Both the position numbers and the translations under genes were made by a program. A stretch of DNA of 64,000 nucleotides, from NCBI GenBank assembly GCA_034428935.1, contig DAOUHB010000087.1:1-64000 (forward strand). Direction: 5' to 3'. Source of the DNA: JAAYZQ01 sp034428935. Lineage in GTDB: Bacteria; Chloroflexota; Anaerolineae; JAAYZQ01. Below the pieces are notes generated by a model. That model was not told the origin of the DNA, ran no database searches, and was given only the letters and a program-made list of their open reading frames with translations. Shown here one piece after another: positions 6,941 to 14,685 of this stretch (the stretch's first letter is position 1; every line of letters begins with the position of its first letter).

Positions 6941-9013
6941 CTACCCCTCAAATGCCCGCCGCACCTCCCCCGCCCGCTCCGGCGCCACCAGCGCCACGAT
7001 GCGGTCGCCGGCCTCCAGGCGCGTGTTGCCGTGGAGCAGCAGCACCTTGTCGCCCCGCCGCGCCGTCGTCAGCAGGCAGTCGTCGGGCAGCGGCACGTCG
7101 CGCACCCGCCGGCCCGCCTGGGGCGAGCCCGGCTCGACCACGATCTCCACGAACTCGGTGCCCGTCAGCTTGCCCAGGCGCAGCCGGTCGGCCCGCTCTT
7201 GCAGGTCCAGCCGCCGGCTGATGCCCACCCGGTAGGCCCGCACGATGTCCTGGCGGCGGATGAGCCCCAGCAGCCGCCGCGGATCACGGCGGTCGACCAC
7301 CGGCAGGCGGCCCACGTCGCGGGCGCCCAGCCGCTTGAGGGCCACCCACATGGGCTCGTCGGGATTGACCGTCAGCAGCGAGCGCGTCGCCACCTGGCCC
7401 ACCGTCCGCTCCTGCCAGCCCGGCGCCTCCCGCGCCCGGGCCAGGTCCTGCAGGGTGACAATGCCGAACAGGTCGCCGTTGCCGTCCACCACCGGGAAGC
7501 CGTGGCGGTGCGTCTCGGAAAAGATGCGCTCCAGCTCGGCCAGCCTCACCTCGCTGCCCACCGTCTCCACGTCGGTGGTCATGGCCTCGCTCACCAGGAC
7601 GCCCTGCATGACGTCGATGTCGCGCCCCCGCTCCAGGCGCACGCCCCGCCGCAGCAGCTTCAGGGTATAGATCGACTCCTTGTTCAGCGCCTCGGCCACC
7701 ACGGTGCTGACCACCGTGGCCAGCATCAGGGGCAGGATCAGCCGGTAGTCGTCGGTCATCTCGAATATGATGAGCACGGCGGTAATGGGCGCGCGCGCCG
7801 CCCCGGCAAAGACGGCGGCCATGCCCACCACGGCAAAGGCGCCCGAGGGCGCCGTCAGGTCGGGCGCCAGGCCGTGGATCACCTGGCCAAAGGCGCCGCC
7901 CAGCATGGCGCCGATGAAGAGCGAGGGCGCAAACACACCCCCCGACCCGCCCGAGCCGATGGTCAGCGACGTGGCCAGCATCTTGAGCAACACCAACAGG
8001 AGCAGGATGCCGGCCGTCCCCTGGCTCGACAGCACCCAGTCCATGGCCGGGTAGCCGCCGCCGTAAAAGGGCACCGGCTCGCCGGGCGCGCCCCAGCCGC
8101 CGGCGCGGGCGGCCAGGCTGTAGGCCAGGCCCACCAGCCCCAGCAGCGCGCCGCCCACCATCGCCTTCAGGGGCTCGGGGAACCGCTTCCAGGCGTCGAA
8201 CAGGTCCTCCGCCAGGTAGAGGACCCGGGTAAAGCCGACGGCCACGACGGCGCCCACCAACCCGAGGATGGTGTAGAAAAAGAGGCCCACGGGGCTCACC
8301 AGCTCGTAACTCGGCACGGCAAAGGCCGGCACGTTGCCAAAGGCCATGCGGCTGATGACGCTGGCGGTTACCGCCGAGATGACCACCGTGGCGAAATAGC
8401 GGGCGCTGAACTCGCCCAGGATCACTTCCAGGGCAAACATCACCCCGGCGATGGGCGCGTTAAAGGTCGCGGCGATGCCCCCCGCGGCGCCGCAGGCCAC
8501 CAGGTTGCGGATCCGCTCGTCGGACATGCGCAGCACCTGGCCGACCGTCGAGCCCAGGGCCGAGCCGATCTGGACGATGGGCCCCTCGCGGCCGGCCGAG
8601 CCGCCGGAGCCGATGGTGATGGCCGAGGCCACGGCCTTGACCAGGGCGACGATGGGCCGGATGCGCCCGCCCCGCAGGGCCACCGCCTCCATGACCTCCG
8701 GCACGCCGTGACCCTTGGCCTCGCGGGCAAAGCGGTAGACCAGGGGGCCCACCAACAGGCCGCCCAGGGCAGGGGCCAGGACGAGGATGGTGCCGCCCGG
8801 CAGCCCTTCTCCCGCCCACCCGAAAAAGAGGCGGCCCATGGCGTCGATCATCCAGCCAAAGAGGACGGCACCGCCGCCGGTGCCCAGTCCCACCAGCAGG
8901 GCGGTGCCCATGAGTACGACCGTCTCGGGCGGCTGGTAGCGGTCCAGAAGGCCGCTCAGCCTGCGGCTCAGGCGCCGCTGCCACGTCCTCCGCCCGTTCG
9001 CTTGCTCTTTCAC
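6941..9013 (-). CDS. ClC-family chloride channel/transporter with CBS pair and TrkA-C domain
   Basis: GTG 9013 is preceded by GGGAGG and gives 690 residues. The ClC membrane domain (residues about 30-430) has GSGGSAGREGP, with the gating Glu143, and GSGGSGGVFAPSLF. Two CBS domains (about 445-570) and a TrkA-C/RCK_C ligand-binding domain (about 600-690) follow, so opening is probably controlled by nucleotides or other small ligands. Two selectivity positions are unusual. The pore serine motif reads GHGVP instead of GSGIP. The proton-relay glutamate of E. coli ClC (E203, context IIEEM) aligns with Val in FALEVIL, as in channel-type ClCs. Conduction may therefore be uncoupled from protons. It has its own promoter. 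Confidence 0.85.
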   Translation of the reverse strand: MKEQANGRRTWQRRLSRRLSGLLDRYQPPETVVLMGTALLVGLGTGGGAVLFGWMIDAMGRLFFGWAGEGLPGGTILVLAPALGGLLVGPLVYRFAREAKGHGVPEVMEAVALRGGRIRPIVALVKAVASAITIGSGGSAGREGPIVQIGSALGSTVGQVLRMSDERIRNLVACGAAGGIAATFNAPIAGVMFALEVILGEFSARYFATVVISAVTASVISRMAFGNVPAFAVPSYELVSPVGLFFYTILGLVGAVVAVGFTRVLYLAEDLFDAWKRFPEPLKAMVGGALLGLVGLAYSLAARAGGWGAPGEPVPFYGGGYPAMDWVLSSQGTAGILLLLVLLKMLATSLTIGSGGSGGVFAPSLFIGAMLGGAFGQVIHGLAPDLTAPSGAFAVVGMAAVFAGAARAPITAVLIIFEMTDDYRLILPLMLATVVSTVVAEALNKESIYTLKLLRRGVRLERGRDIDVMQGVLVSEAMTTDVETVGSEVRLAELERIFSETHRHGFPVVDGNGDLFGIVTLQDLARAREAPGWQERTVGQVATRSLLTVNPDEPMWVALKRLGARDVGRLPVVDRRDPRRLLGLIRRQDIVRAYRVGISRRLDLQERADRLRLGKLTGTEFVEIVVEPGSPQAGRRVRDVPLPDDCLLTTARRGDKVLLLHGNTRLEAGDRIVALVAPERAGEVRRAFEG

Positions 9014-9059
9014 CGTTTCCTCCCTGTGCCTCCTCGCCGGGCCCATGTGCCCGGGCGCG

Positions 9060-9087
9060 ATTCTAGCACAGGCGCGGTGAAATGCAA
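9060..9087 (-). promoter_or_regulatory. Promoter for the ClC gene
   Basis: Minus-strand TTGCAT, 16 bases, TAGAAT. It lies between the stop of the upstream ABC permease gene (9099) and the GTG start of the ClC gene (9013). Confidence 0.5.
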
Positions 9088-9098
9088 ATGGAGAAGCG

Positions 9099-9917
9099 TT
9101 ACATACCCGCCGCCAGCTCGCTCCGCCGGAAGCGCCGCGCGCCAAGGTAGAACAGCACGGCGTCGACGATCCAGAAGAACAGGCCCAGGGCCAGCACCAG
9201 CCACGAGCTAAAGTAGAGGACGCCCGTGGCCTGGCCGACCACCAGGAGCAGGATGGGCAGGACGACGACGCCGCCCAGTTGGTAGGCCTCCTGGAAGGTC
9301 TCGGCCCGCGACGACACCAGGACGGTGATGCCCAGGCCCAGCCCGGCGACGGCCGGGGCCACCCACAGGGCCAGGAAGACCCACATCAGGTTGGGAAAAA
9401 AGACGCGGCCCATGGTGCCCCAGGCGGCGACGTTGGCCGTCACCGAGTACAGCAGGAAGCCGATCCAGGCGATGGCCACCGCCGGCACCATGGACGACAG
9501 CATCTTGGCCACCAGCAGGTCCCGGTCGCTGGTGGGGGTGTAGAGGAGCGCCTCCAGCGTCTTGCGCTCCTTCTCGCCGGCAAAGCTGTCGGCGGCAATG
9601 ACGCTGGCCACCATGAGGGGCAGGATGAGGTACATGGGCGCCAGGAAATAGACCAGCGCCAGGACGACGACGATCTGCGCCTCGTCGTAGCCGGCGATGG
9701 ACTCGCGCATGCCGGCCGGCATCCCATCCAGGAAACCCCGCATCTCGGACAGGGTTTCGCCCGGTGCCTCTTCCAGGAGCGGCGCCAGGGCGGCCAGCCC
9801 GGGCAGCACCACCAGGAAGACGAGCGGTATGACGATGATGGGGATCATGACCCCCTTGTTCTGAAAAACGACCTTCAGGTCCTTGCGGACGATGGCTCGA
9901 ATGGCCCGCCAGTTCAC
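9099..9917 (-). CDS. ABC-2 type exporter permease
   Basis: GTG 9917 overlaps the TGA of the preceding ATPase gene by four bases (GTGA), so the two are translationally coupled. The 272-residue protein begins VNWRAIRAIVRKDLKVVFQNKG, the typical cytosolic N-terminal helix of NatB/COG1668-like permeases. About six membrane segments follow, with the charged FAGEKERKTLEALLYTP segment characteristic of ABC-2 membrane domains. It should dimerise and pair with the ATPase encoded just upstream. Substrate cannot be told. It is shorter than the two permeases of the neighbouring module and lacks their large extracellular loop. Confidence 0.8.
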   Translation of the reverse strand: MNWRAIRAIVRKDLKVVFQNKGVMIPIIVIPLVFLVVLPGLAALAPLLEEAPGETLSEMRGFLDGMPAGMRESIAGYDEAQIVVVLALVYFLAPMYLILPLMVASVIAADSFAGEKERKTLEALLYTPTSDRDLLVAKMLSSMVPAVAIAWIGFLLYSVTANVAAWGTMGRVFFPNLMWVFLALWVAPAVAGLGLGITVLVSSRAETFQEAYQLGGVVVLPILLLVVGQATGVLYFSSWLVLALGLFFWIVDAVLFYLGARRFRRSELAAGM

Positions 9918-10852
9918 GCTGCCACCTCCCCGCCCTGCAGGGCAAAGTAGACGTCCTCCAGCGACGGCTCCTCGGGTGTCACCCGGTAGATGCGCACGCC
10001 CGCCCCGGCCAGGGCCGCCACCAGGCCGGGGATCTCCTCGCGGCCCACGCCCTGGAGGGCCAGGCGGCCGTTCTCGCCGGCGCTGGCGCTGATCCCCGCC
10101 GCGGCGACGATCTCCAGGGCCGCTCCCTGGGGCTCGGCTTCCATCTCCAGGCGCTGGCTGCGGCCCAGGCGGGCCACCAGCTCGGCCGGCGTGCCCAGGG
10201 CCAGCACCCGCCCCTGGGCCAGGACCGCCACCCGATCGCACAGCTTCTGTGCCTCGGCCAGGTTGTGGGTGCACAGGAAGACGGTGCGGCCCCCTTCTCC
10301 GCTCAGGGCCGTCACCATCTCGTGCACGTGGCGGGCGGCCACGGGGTCCAGGCCCGAGGTCGGCTCGTCCAGGAAAAGGACCTGCGGCCGGTGCACCAGG
10401 GCCCGGGCCAGGGCCAGGCGTTGTTTCATGCCCCGGCTGTAGGCGGCCACCTTTTCCCCGGCGCGGTCGGCGAGTTGAAAGGTCTCCAACAGGGCCTGGA
10501 CGCGTCCCGCCACCTCGCCCGGCGGCACGCCGTACAGGTCGGCATAGATGGCCAGGTTGTCGCGGCCCGTCAGCCGCTCGTCCAGCGACGGCGTCTCGGT
10601 CAGGACGCCGGTCTGGGCGCGCAGGGCGGGCCCCTGGCTTGCCGGATCGAGGCCCAGGACGCGCGCCCGCCCCTCGTCGGCCGTCAGCACGCCGTTGAGG
10701 AGGCGCACCGTGGTGGTCTTGCCGGCGCCGTTGTGCCCCAGAAAGCCCAACACCTCCCCGGACTGCACCTCCAGGTCCAGGTGATCGACCGCCACCACGT
10801 CGCCAAAACGGCGCGTCAGCCCCTCGGCGACGATGACTGCTCCTTGTTTCAT
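9914..10852 (-). CDS. ABC exporter ATPase
   Basis: ATG 10852 follows GAGGAG. The 312-residue protein carries Walker A GHNGAGKTT, an ABC signature of the form YSRGMKQR, Walker B VLFLDEPTSGLD and the H-loop CTHN. This is the arrangement of drug, antibiotic or sodium exporter ATPases (CcmA/NatA group). A C-terminal domain of about 90 residues ending in PSLEDVYFAL is typical for the group. It would energise the permease encoded directly after it. A 104-base gap, containing a GC hairpin, separates it from the preceding exporter module, so it may be either a second module of the same operon or a separate unit. Confidence 0.85.
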   Translation of the reverse strand: MKQGAVIVAEGLTRRFGDVVAVDHLDLEVQSGEVLGFLGHNGAGKTTTVRLLNGVLTADEGRARVLGLDPASQGPALRAQTGVLTETPSLDERLTGRDNLAIYADLYGVPPGEVAGRVQALLETFQLADRAGEKVAAYSRGMKQRLALARALVHRPQVLFLDEPTSGLDPVAARHVHEMVTALSGEGGRTVFLCTHNLAEAQKLCDRVAVLAQGRVLALGTPAELVARLGRSQRLEMEAEPQGAALEIVAAAGISASAGENGRLALQGVGREEIPGLVAALAGAGVRIYRVTPEEPSLEDVYFALQGGEVAA

Positions 10853-10926
10853 GTTTCGCACACTCCTCGCCCATCCCGGGGCGCAGCCTGATACCCCGGC
10901 GGATTCATTCACCATGTCGTAGGGGA

Positions 10927-10945
10927 CCGGGGCGCAGCGCCCCGG
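10927..10945 (-). terminator. GC hairpin between two ABC modules
   Basis: CCGGGGC and GCCCCGG pair around a five-base loop, next to a GTAGGGG motif that recurs at 24013, 49855 and 54437. There is no T-run, so it is at most a weak or Rho-assisted terminator, or part of a dispersed repeat. Confidence 0.35.
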
Positions 10946-10956
10946 GCCCCCATCGC

Positions 10957-12183
10957 TTACGTCGGGCGCCAGTCGGTCAACAGCCGGCGCCAGTTAAAGG
11001 CCCGCGACGATAGCAGGTTGGCCGGCCCGAAAAAGCGTCCGGCCAGGACGATGAACAGGTAGGCCGTGATCGCCAGCCCGGCCAGGCTGACCAGGATCTG
11101 CCACAGGGGCACCTGGGCGACCGCCAGCCGCGTCACCATGGCGCTGGGCGCGCTGAAGGGAAACAGGCTCAGCGCCGTCGCCAGCAGGCCATGGGGCTCG
11201 TCCAGGAACGTCTGGGCAAACATCAGCGTGGGCATGAGGGGCACGATCAACAGGAAGGTTATCTGCCCGCCCTCTCGCGCCGAGTTGGCCATGGCCCCGC
11301 CGGCGGCCATGACGGAAGCAAAGAGCAGGAAGCCCAGGATCAGGAACAGCAGGGCCCACACGATAAAGCCCGGCGGGAAGGCAAAGCTGGCCACGTTCAT
11401 GATCGCCGCGCCGCGCCTGAGCAACAGCATGCCGCCGCCCACCCAGACGATGACCTGGATGACGGTCACCACGCTGGCGGCCAGGATCTTGCCGATCATC
11501 ATCTGCCGGGGCTCGACGCTCAGGAGCAGCACCTCGACGGTGCGGTTCTCCTTCTCGGCCACCACGCTGCGCAGCAGGTAGTTGCTGCCCATGACCAGCA
11601 AGAAGTAGTACATCATGGGCAAGATCTGGGCCACCATCGACGCCATGGCCCGGTTGCTGCCCCCATCCGGGGTCGCCGGGGCCAGGTCGTGCTGCTCGGC
11701 CAGGGTGCTGGGGGTGGGGTTGTTCAGCGCCGCCGCCACCCCCGCGTCGCCCGTCAGGTTGAGGGCCACCAGGTAGGGCACCACGGTCCCCGCCGTGCCC
11801 TCGCCGCCCAGGATGCTAACCTCCTGGCCATAGACGTCCATCCGGCCCGTGGCCATATAGTCGGCCGGCAGGACGGCGTATTCGCCAATGTCGCCGGCCG
11901 CCATATCGGCCCGCGCCGCTTCAGGGTCGTCGTAGCGCACCACCAGGGGCTCCAGCTCGGCCGGAACCTCCCCGACGAGCCCGGCCTGGTCCACCAGCCC
12001 GAAGGGAGCAGGCTCCTCTCCCAGGCCGGCCAGCACGCCACCCATCTCCGGGCCGTCGCTCATAAAGCCCGCGGTGTTGGATACCAGCAGGATGACGGGC
12101 ATGATAAAGGTCAGGATCCAGAATGAGCGCTCTTTCAAGATCATTTTGACGTCGTGTTTCGTTACCAACCATAGCTTGCGCAT
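10957..12183 (-). CDS. ABC-2 type exporter permease (NatB/YhaP-like)
   Basis: ATG 12183 follows GAGAGG. The 408-residue protein has a cytosolic start (MRKLWLVTKHDVKMILKERSFW), one membrane helix, an extracellular domain of about 150 residues, and then five helices beginning with MASMVAQILPMMYYFLLVM. The segment VVAEKENRTVEVLLLSVEPRQMMIGK is the conserved EKE...E motif of ABC-2 permeases. It is the second permease of a module whose ATPase gene is at 13420-14328 and whose first permease gene is 35 bases upstream. The two permeases probably form a heterodimer. NatAB relatives export sodium; substrate here is not determinable. Confidence 0.85.
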   Translation of the reverse strand: MRKLWLVTKHDVKMILKERSFWILTFIMPVILLVSNTAGFMSDGPEMGGVLAGLGEEPAPFGLVDQAGLVGEVPAELEPLVVRYDDPEAARADMAAGDIGEYAVLPADYMATGRMDVYGQEVSILGGEGTAGTVVPYLVALNLTGDAGVAAALNNPTPSTLAEQHDLAPATPDGGSNRAMASMVAQILPMMYYFLLVMGSNYLLRSVVAEKENRTVEVLLLSVEPRQMMIGKILAASVVTVIQVIVWVGGGMLLLRRGAAIMNVASFAFPPGFIVWALLFLILGFLLFASVMAAGGAMANSAREGGQITFLLIVPLMPTLMFAQTFLDEPHGLLATALSLFPFSAPSAMVTRLAVAQVPLWQILVSLAGLAITAYLFIVLAGRFFGPANLLSSRAFNWRRLLTDWRPT

Positions 12184-12218
12184 GAGATTTCCTCTCTTAC
12201 CTCACCAGGCTCCGGCCC

Positions 12219-13427
12219 CTACCAGCCGCGCCTGACCGCCGCCACCATGCCCTTGACGCTCATCGGCTGCCCATAGCGCAGCATGCCCACGCGCACCACC
12301 CGCGCCGCGGCCCACACGGCCAGCAGGGCCGAGGCGACGAGGATGACCCATCCGGCCACGAGCTGCCAGGCCGGGACGGTGCCCCATCCCCAGCGCAGGG
12401 CGACCGTCAGGAAGGAGGTGGTGGGAAACAGGGTCGCCGCGACGATGGCCGGGTGCTGCGGATTCTCGAGGAACAGGGGCATCATGAACAGCGGCGCCAC
12501 AAACAGCAGGTTGAGGAGGCCCGCCACCTGCTGGCCCTGCTGCAGCTCGGTCACCGCGGCGCCGATGGCGATCATGATCCCCGCCAGCAGCGCATAGGCC
12601 GGCAGGAAAAAGAGGGCCACGATCCCCAGGTAGGTCCACGGCACCTGCATCCCTTGCAGCTCTGGCACAAAGCGCGCGGCAATGAGCACGGCCAGCACGG
12701 CGGTGAGCAGGTAGACCAGCAGTTGGGTCAGCGTCGCCGCCAGGAGCCCCAGCGTCTTGCCGCCGATGAGCTGCATGGGTGTGACGGTGGTGATCATCAC
12801 CTCCATGGTGCGGTTCTCCTTCTCGGTGCTCACCACCGACAGCAGGTAGCCCGAGGCCGACATGGTGGCGAACAGGAACAGGAAGGTCGCCGCGAAGGGC
12901 AGCAAAAAGTCCACGATGCGCCCCTCGTCAAAGGTTCGCCCGCTGGCCAGGTCGTGGACCTTCACCTGCGGGCCCTCCAACAGGCGCTCGTGGGTTTCGG
13001 CCGGCAGCGAAGCGAGCATGCTGGCGCGCACCAGGTCGTCCAGGTCCTCCCAGGCGTTGTTGCCCGGTGGCCTTTGCTGGTAGTAAAGCTCGGTCTCCAG
13101 CGACGCGGGATAGCCGGGCGGAAAGACGAACAGCGCCTGGATCTCGCCCCGCTCCACGGCGGCGCGGCCGCTTTCCAGGTCGGGAAATTCCCGGATCTGG
13201 ACGCGCTCGTTGGCGTCGGGCAGCGTGGCGTGCAGGCTGGCGTCGACGACCCCGGCCTGGTCGACAAAACCGATGGGCTCGTCGCGCTCGCTCATCTGGA
13301 CGATGAGGGCCATGGCCCCGATCATGATCGCCACCAAGACCGGCACGCCCAGGGTAAGGGCCAGGAAGGCGCGCCGTCCCACGGTACGCAGATATTCGTT
13401 CTTGGCCACGAGCCAGAAGTTACGCAT
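12219..13427 (-). CDS. ABC-2 type exporter permease (NatB-like), first of pair
   Basis: ATG 13427 lies inside the end of the ATPase gene, an eight-base overlap. The 402-residue product starts MRNFWLVAKNEYLRTVGRRAF. It has one helix, a large extracellular domain of about 140 residues and five further helices, with VVSTEKENRTMEVMITTVTPMQ as the ABC-2 signature. Topology matches the next gene, and the two are paralogues that probably make a heterodimeric channel. Operon order ATPase, permease, permease is the usual one for NatA/NatB-type exporters. Confidence 0.85.
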   Translation of the reverse strand: MRNFWLVAKNEYLRTVGRRAFLALTLGVPVLVAIMIGAMALIVQMSERDEPIGFVDQAGVVDASLHATLPDANERVQIREFPDLESGRAAVERGEIQALFVFPPGYPASLETELYYQQRPPGNNAWEDLDDLVRASMLASLPAETHERLLEGPQVKVHDLASGRTFDEGRIVDFLLPFAATFLFLFATMSASGYLLSVVSTEKENRTMEVMITTVTPMQLIGGKTLGLLAATLTQLLVYLLTAVLAVLIAARFVPELQGMQVPWTYLGIVALFFLPAYALLAGIMIAIGAAVTELQQGQQVAGLLNLLFVAPLFMMPLFLENPQHPAIVAATLFPTTSFLTVALRWGWGTVPAWQLVAGWVILVASALLAVWAAARVVRVGMLRYGQPMSVKGMVAAVRRGW

Positions 13428-14328
13428 TGCCCGCCTCCCCGGATTGCACCACGTTGACGAAAATGTCGTCCAACGAGGGCTCGGCCAGCTCAAAGCGCTC
13501 GATGCGCACGTTCTCGCGCATGGCCAACTGGCGCAGCACGTCCTGCGGGTTGGCGCCCAGCTCCAGGGCCATGTGCCAGGTGCCGTTCTCGCGGCGCGTC
13601 TCGAGGACGCCCGTGATGCCGGTCAGGTCGCCCTGGCCCTCGACGACGACGGCGTTGCCGGCAAAGTTGCGCTTGATTTCGGCCACCGGCCCGTACAGCA
13701 CCGTGCGCCCGTCGGCGATGAGGACGATGCGGTCGCACAGCGCCTCGGCCTGGTACATCTGGTGGGTCGACATCAGGATCGACTTGCCCGCCCGCCGCTG
13801 CTCGTCCAGGAGCTGCTTGACCTGGCGCGTGCTGACGGGGTCCAGCCCCGTGAAGGGCTCGTCGATGACGACCAGGTCCGGCTCGTGCAACAGCGTGGCA
13901 ATGATCTGGGCCTTTTGCTGCATGCCCTTGCTCAGCTCCTGGACCTTCTTGTTGCGGTGCTCGGCCAGATCGAACTGCTCCAGCCAGCCGGCCAGGCGGG
14001 TGCGGGCAGTCTGTTCGTCCATACCCTTCAGCGCGGCCAGGTAGATGAGCGTCGGTTCCAGCTTCTCGTCCTTGTACAGGCCGCGCTCCTCGGGCATATA
14101 GCCGATGCGCCGCTTGCCCGCCATGTCCAGGGCGCCGCCAAAGACGCGCACCGTGCCCGCGTCGGGCTTGAAGACGTCCAGGATCATGCGGATGGTCGTC
14201 GTCTTGCCGGCGCCGTTGGGACCCAACAGCCCAAAGATCTCGCCCGGCTCGACGGCAAAGGACACGTCGCGCACGGCCTGGACGCTGCCAAAGCTCTTGG
14301 CCAGATTGTTCACTTCTACACTATACAT
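13420..14328 (-). CDS. ABC exporter ATPase (NatA-like)
   Basis: ATG 14328 follows GAGGGGG. The 302 residues include Walker A GPNGAGKTTT, signature LSKGMQQK, Walker B LVVIDEPFTGLDP and H-loop STHQM. The C-terminal 80 residues end in PSLDDIFVNVV, typical of the group. The YMPEERGLYKDEK segment after the first strand is characteristic of NatA-like ATPases. It starts the operon for the two permeases that follow on the minus strand. The substrate may be sodium, a drug or a peptide. Confidence 0.85.
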   Translation of the reverse strand: MYSVEVNNLAKSFGSVQAVRDVSFAVEPGEIFGLLGPNGAGKTTTIRMILDVFKPDAGTVRVFGGALDMAGKRRIGYMPEERGLYKDEKLEPTLIYLAALKGMDEQTARTRLAGWLEQFDLAEHRNKKVQELSKGMQQKAQIIATLLHEPDLVVIDEPFTGLDPVSTRQVKQLLDEQRRAGKSILMSTHQMYQAEALCDRIVLIADGRTVLYGPVAEIKRNFAGNAVVVEGQGDLTGITGVLETRRENGTWHMALELGANPQDVLRQLAMRENVRIERFELAEPSLDDIFVNVVQSGEAGNA

Positions 14329-14620
14329 ACTACACCCCCTCTTGCGGCATGAAAGACAAACACGAATTTCGGGTGCGACGCCGGTACGATCTCTATACGC
14401 ACCACATGGCGGCCGGTCACACCCGCCTGACGTGCATCATAGCACAACTGCCTGCAGCCCGCACGACAGGATTCTGCCACCAAGCTGACGCCGGCCGTCA
14501 GTGTCCGGCGATGGTTTCCATGTCCTCGGAATCAGCTCCCAGCATACCACAAAGCTGGCCCGCGGGCAATAGTCAATCGGGCAGTCAAGACCTATCCACT
14601 TGACCAGTCGGCCGGCGCGA
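14329..14620. other. Intergenic region without a recognised gene
   Basis: This gap between the NatA-like gene and the serpin terminator should hold the ABC operon promoter on the minus strand. I found only partial matches (TATGAT near 14440 without a good -35). No ORF with family resemblance is present. Confidence 0.5.
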
Positions 14621-14663
14621 CAAAAAAGCGGCTCCCCGCCCGCAGGGCAGCGGGCAGGGAGCC
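14621..14663 (-). terminator. Rho-independent terminator of the serpin gene
   Basis: GGCTCCC-c-GCCCGC pairs with GCGGGC-a-GGGAGCC around a six-base loop (one mismatch in a 14-base stem). On the minus strand it is followed by GCTTTTTTG, 23 bases after the serpin stop. Confidence 0.85.
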
Positions 14664-14685
14664 GAGGTTTGCAGCGCAGTCGGTT

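Noticed and set aside
6703..6951. Small minus-strand ORF between the restriction and ClC genes
   Set aside because: It overlaps the restriction-gene promoter and a repeat, and has no ribosome site or family.
6896..9211. 771-residue open frame on the plus strand across the ClC gene
   Set aside because: Its translation is His/Gln/Gly/Arg-rich, the usual opposite-strand shadow of a GC-rich gene, and the minus strand encodes a complete ClC protein.
9099..10874. 591-residue minus-strand frame spanning the ATPase and permease
   Set aside because: Only its last 272 residues are real (the permease). The first part is an out-of-frame reading of the ATPase gene.
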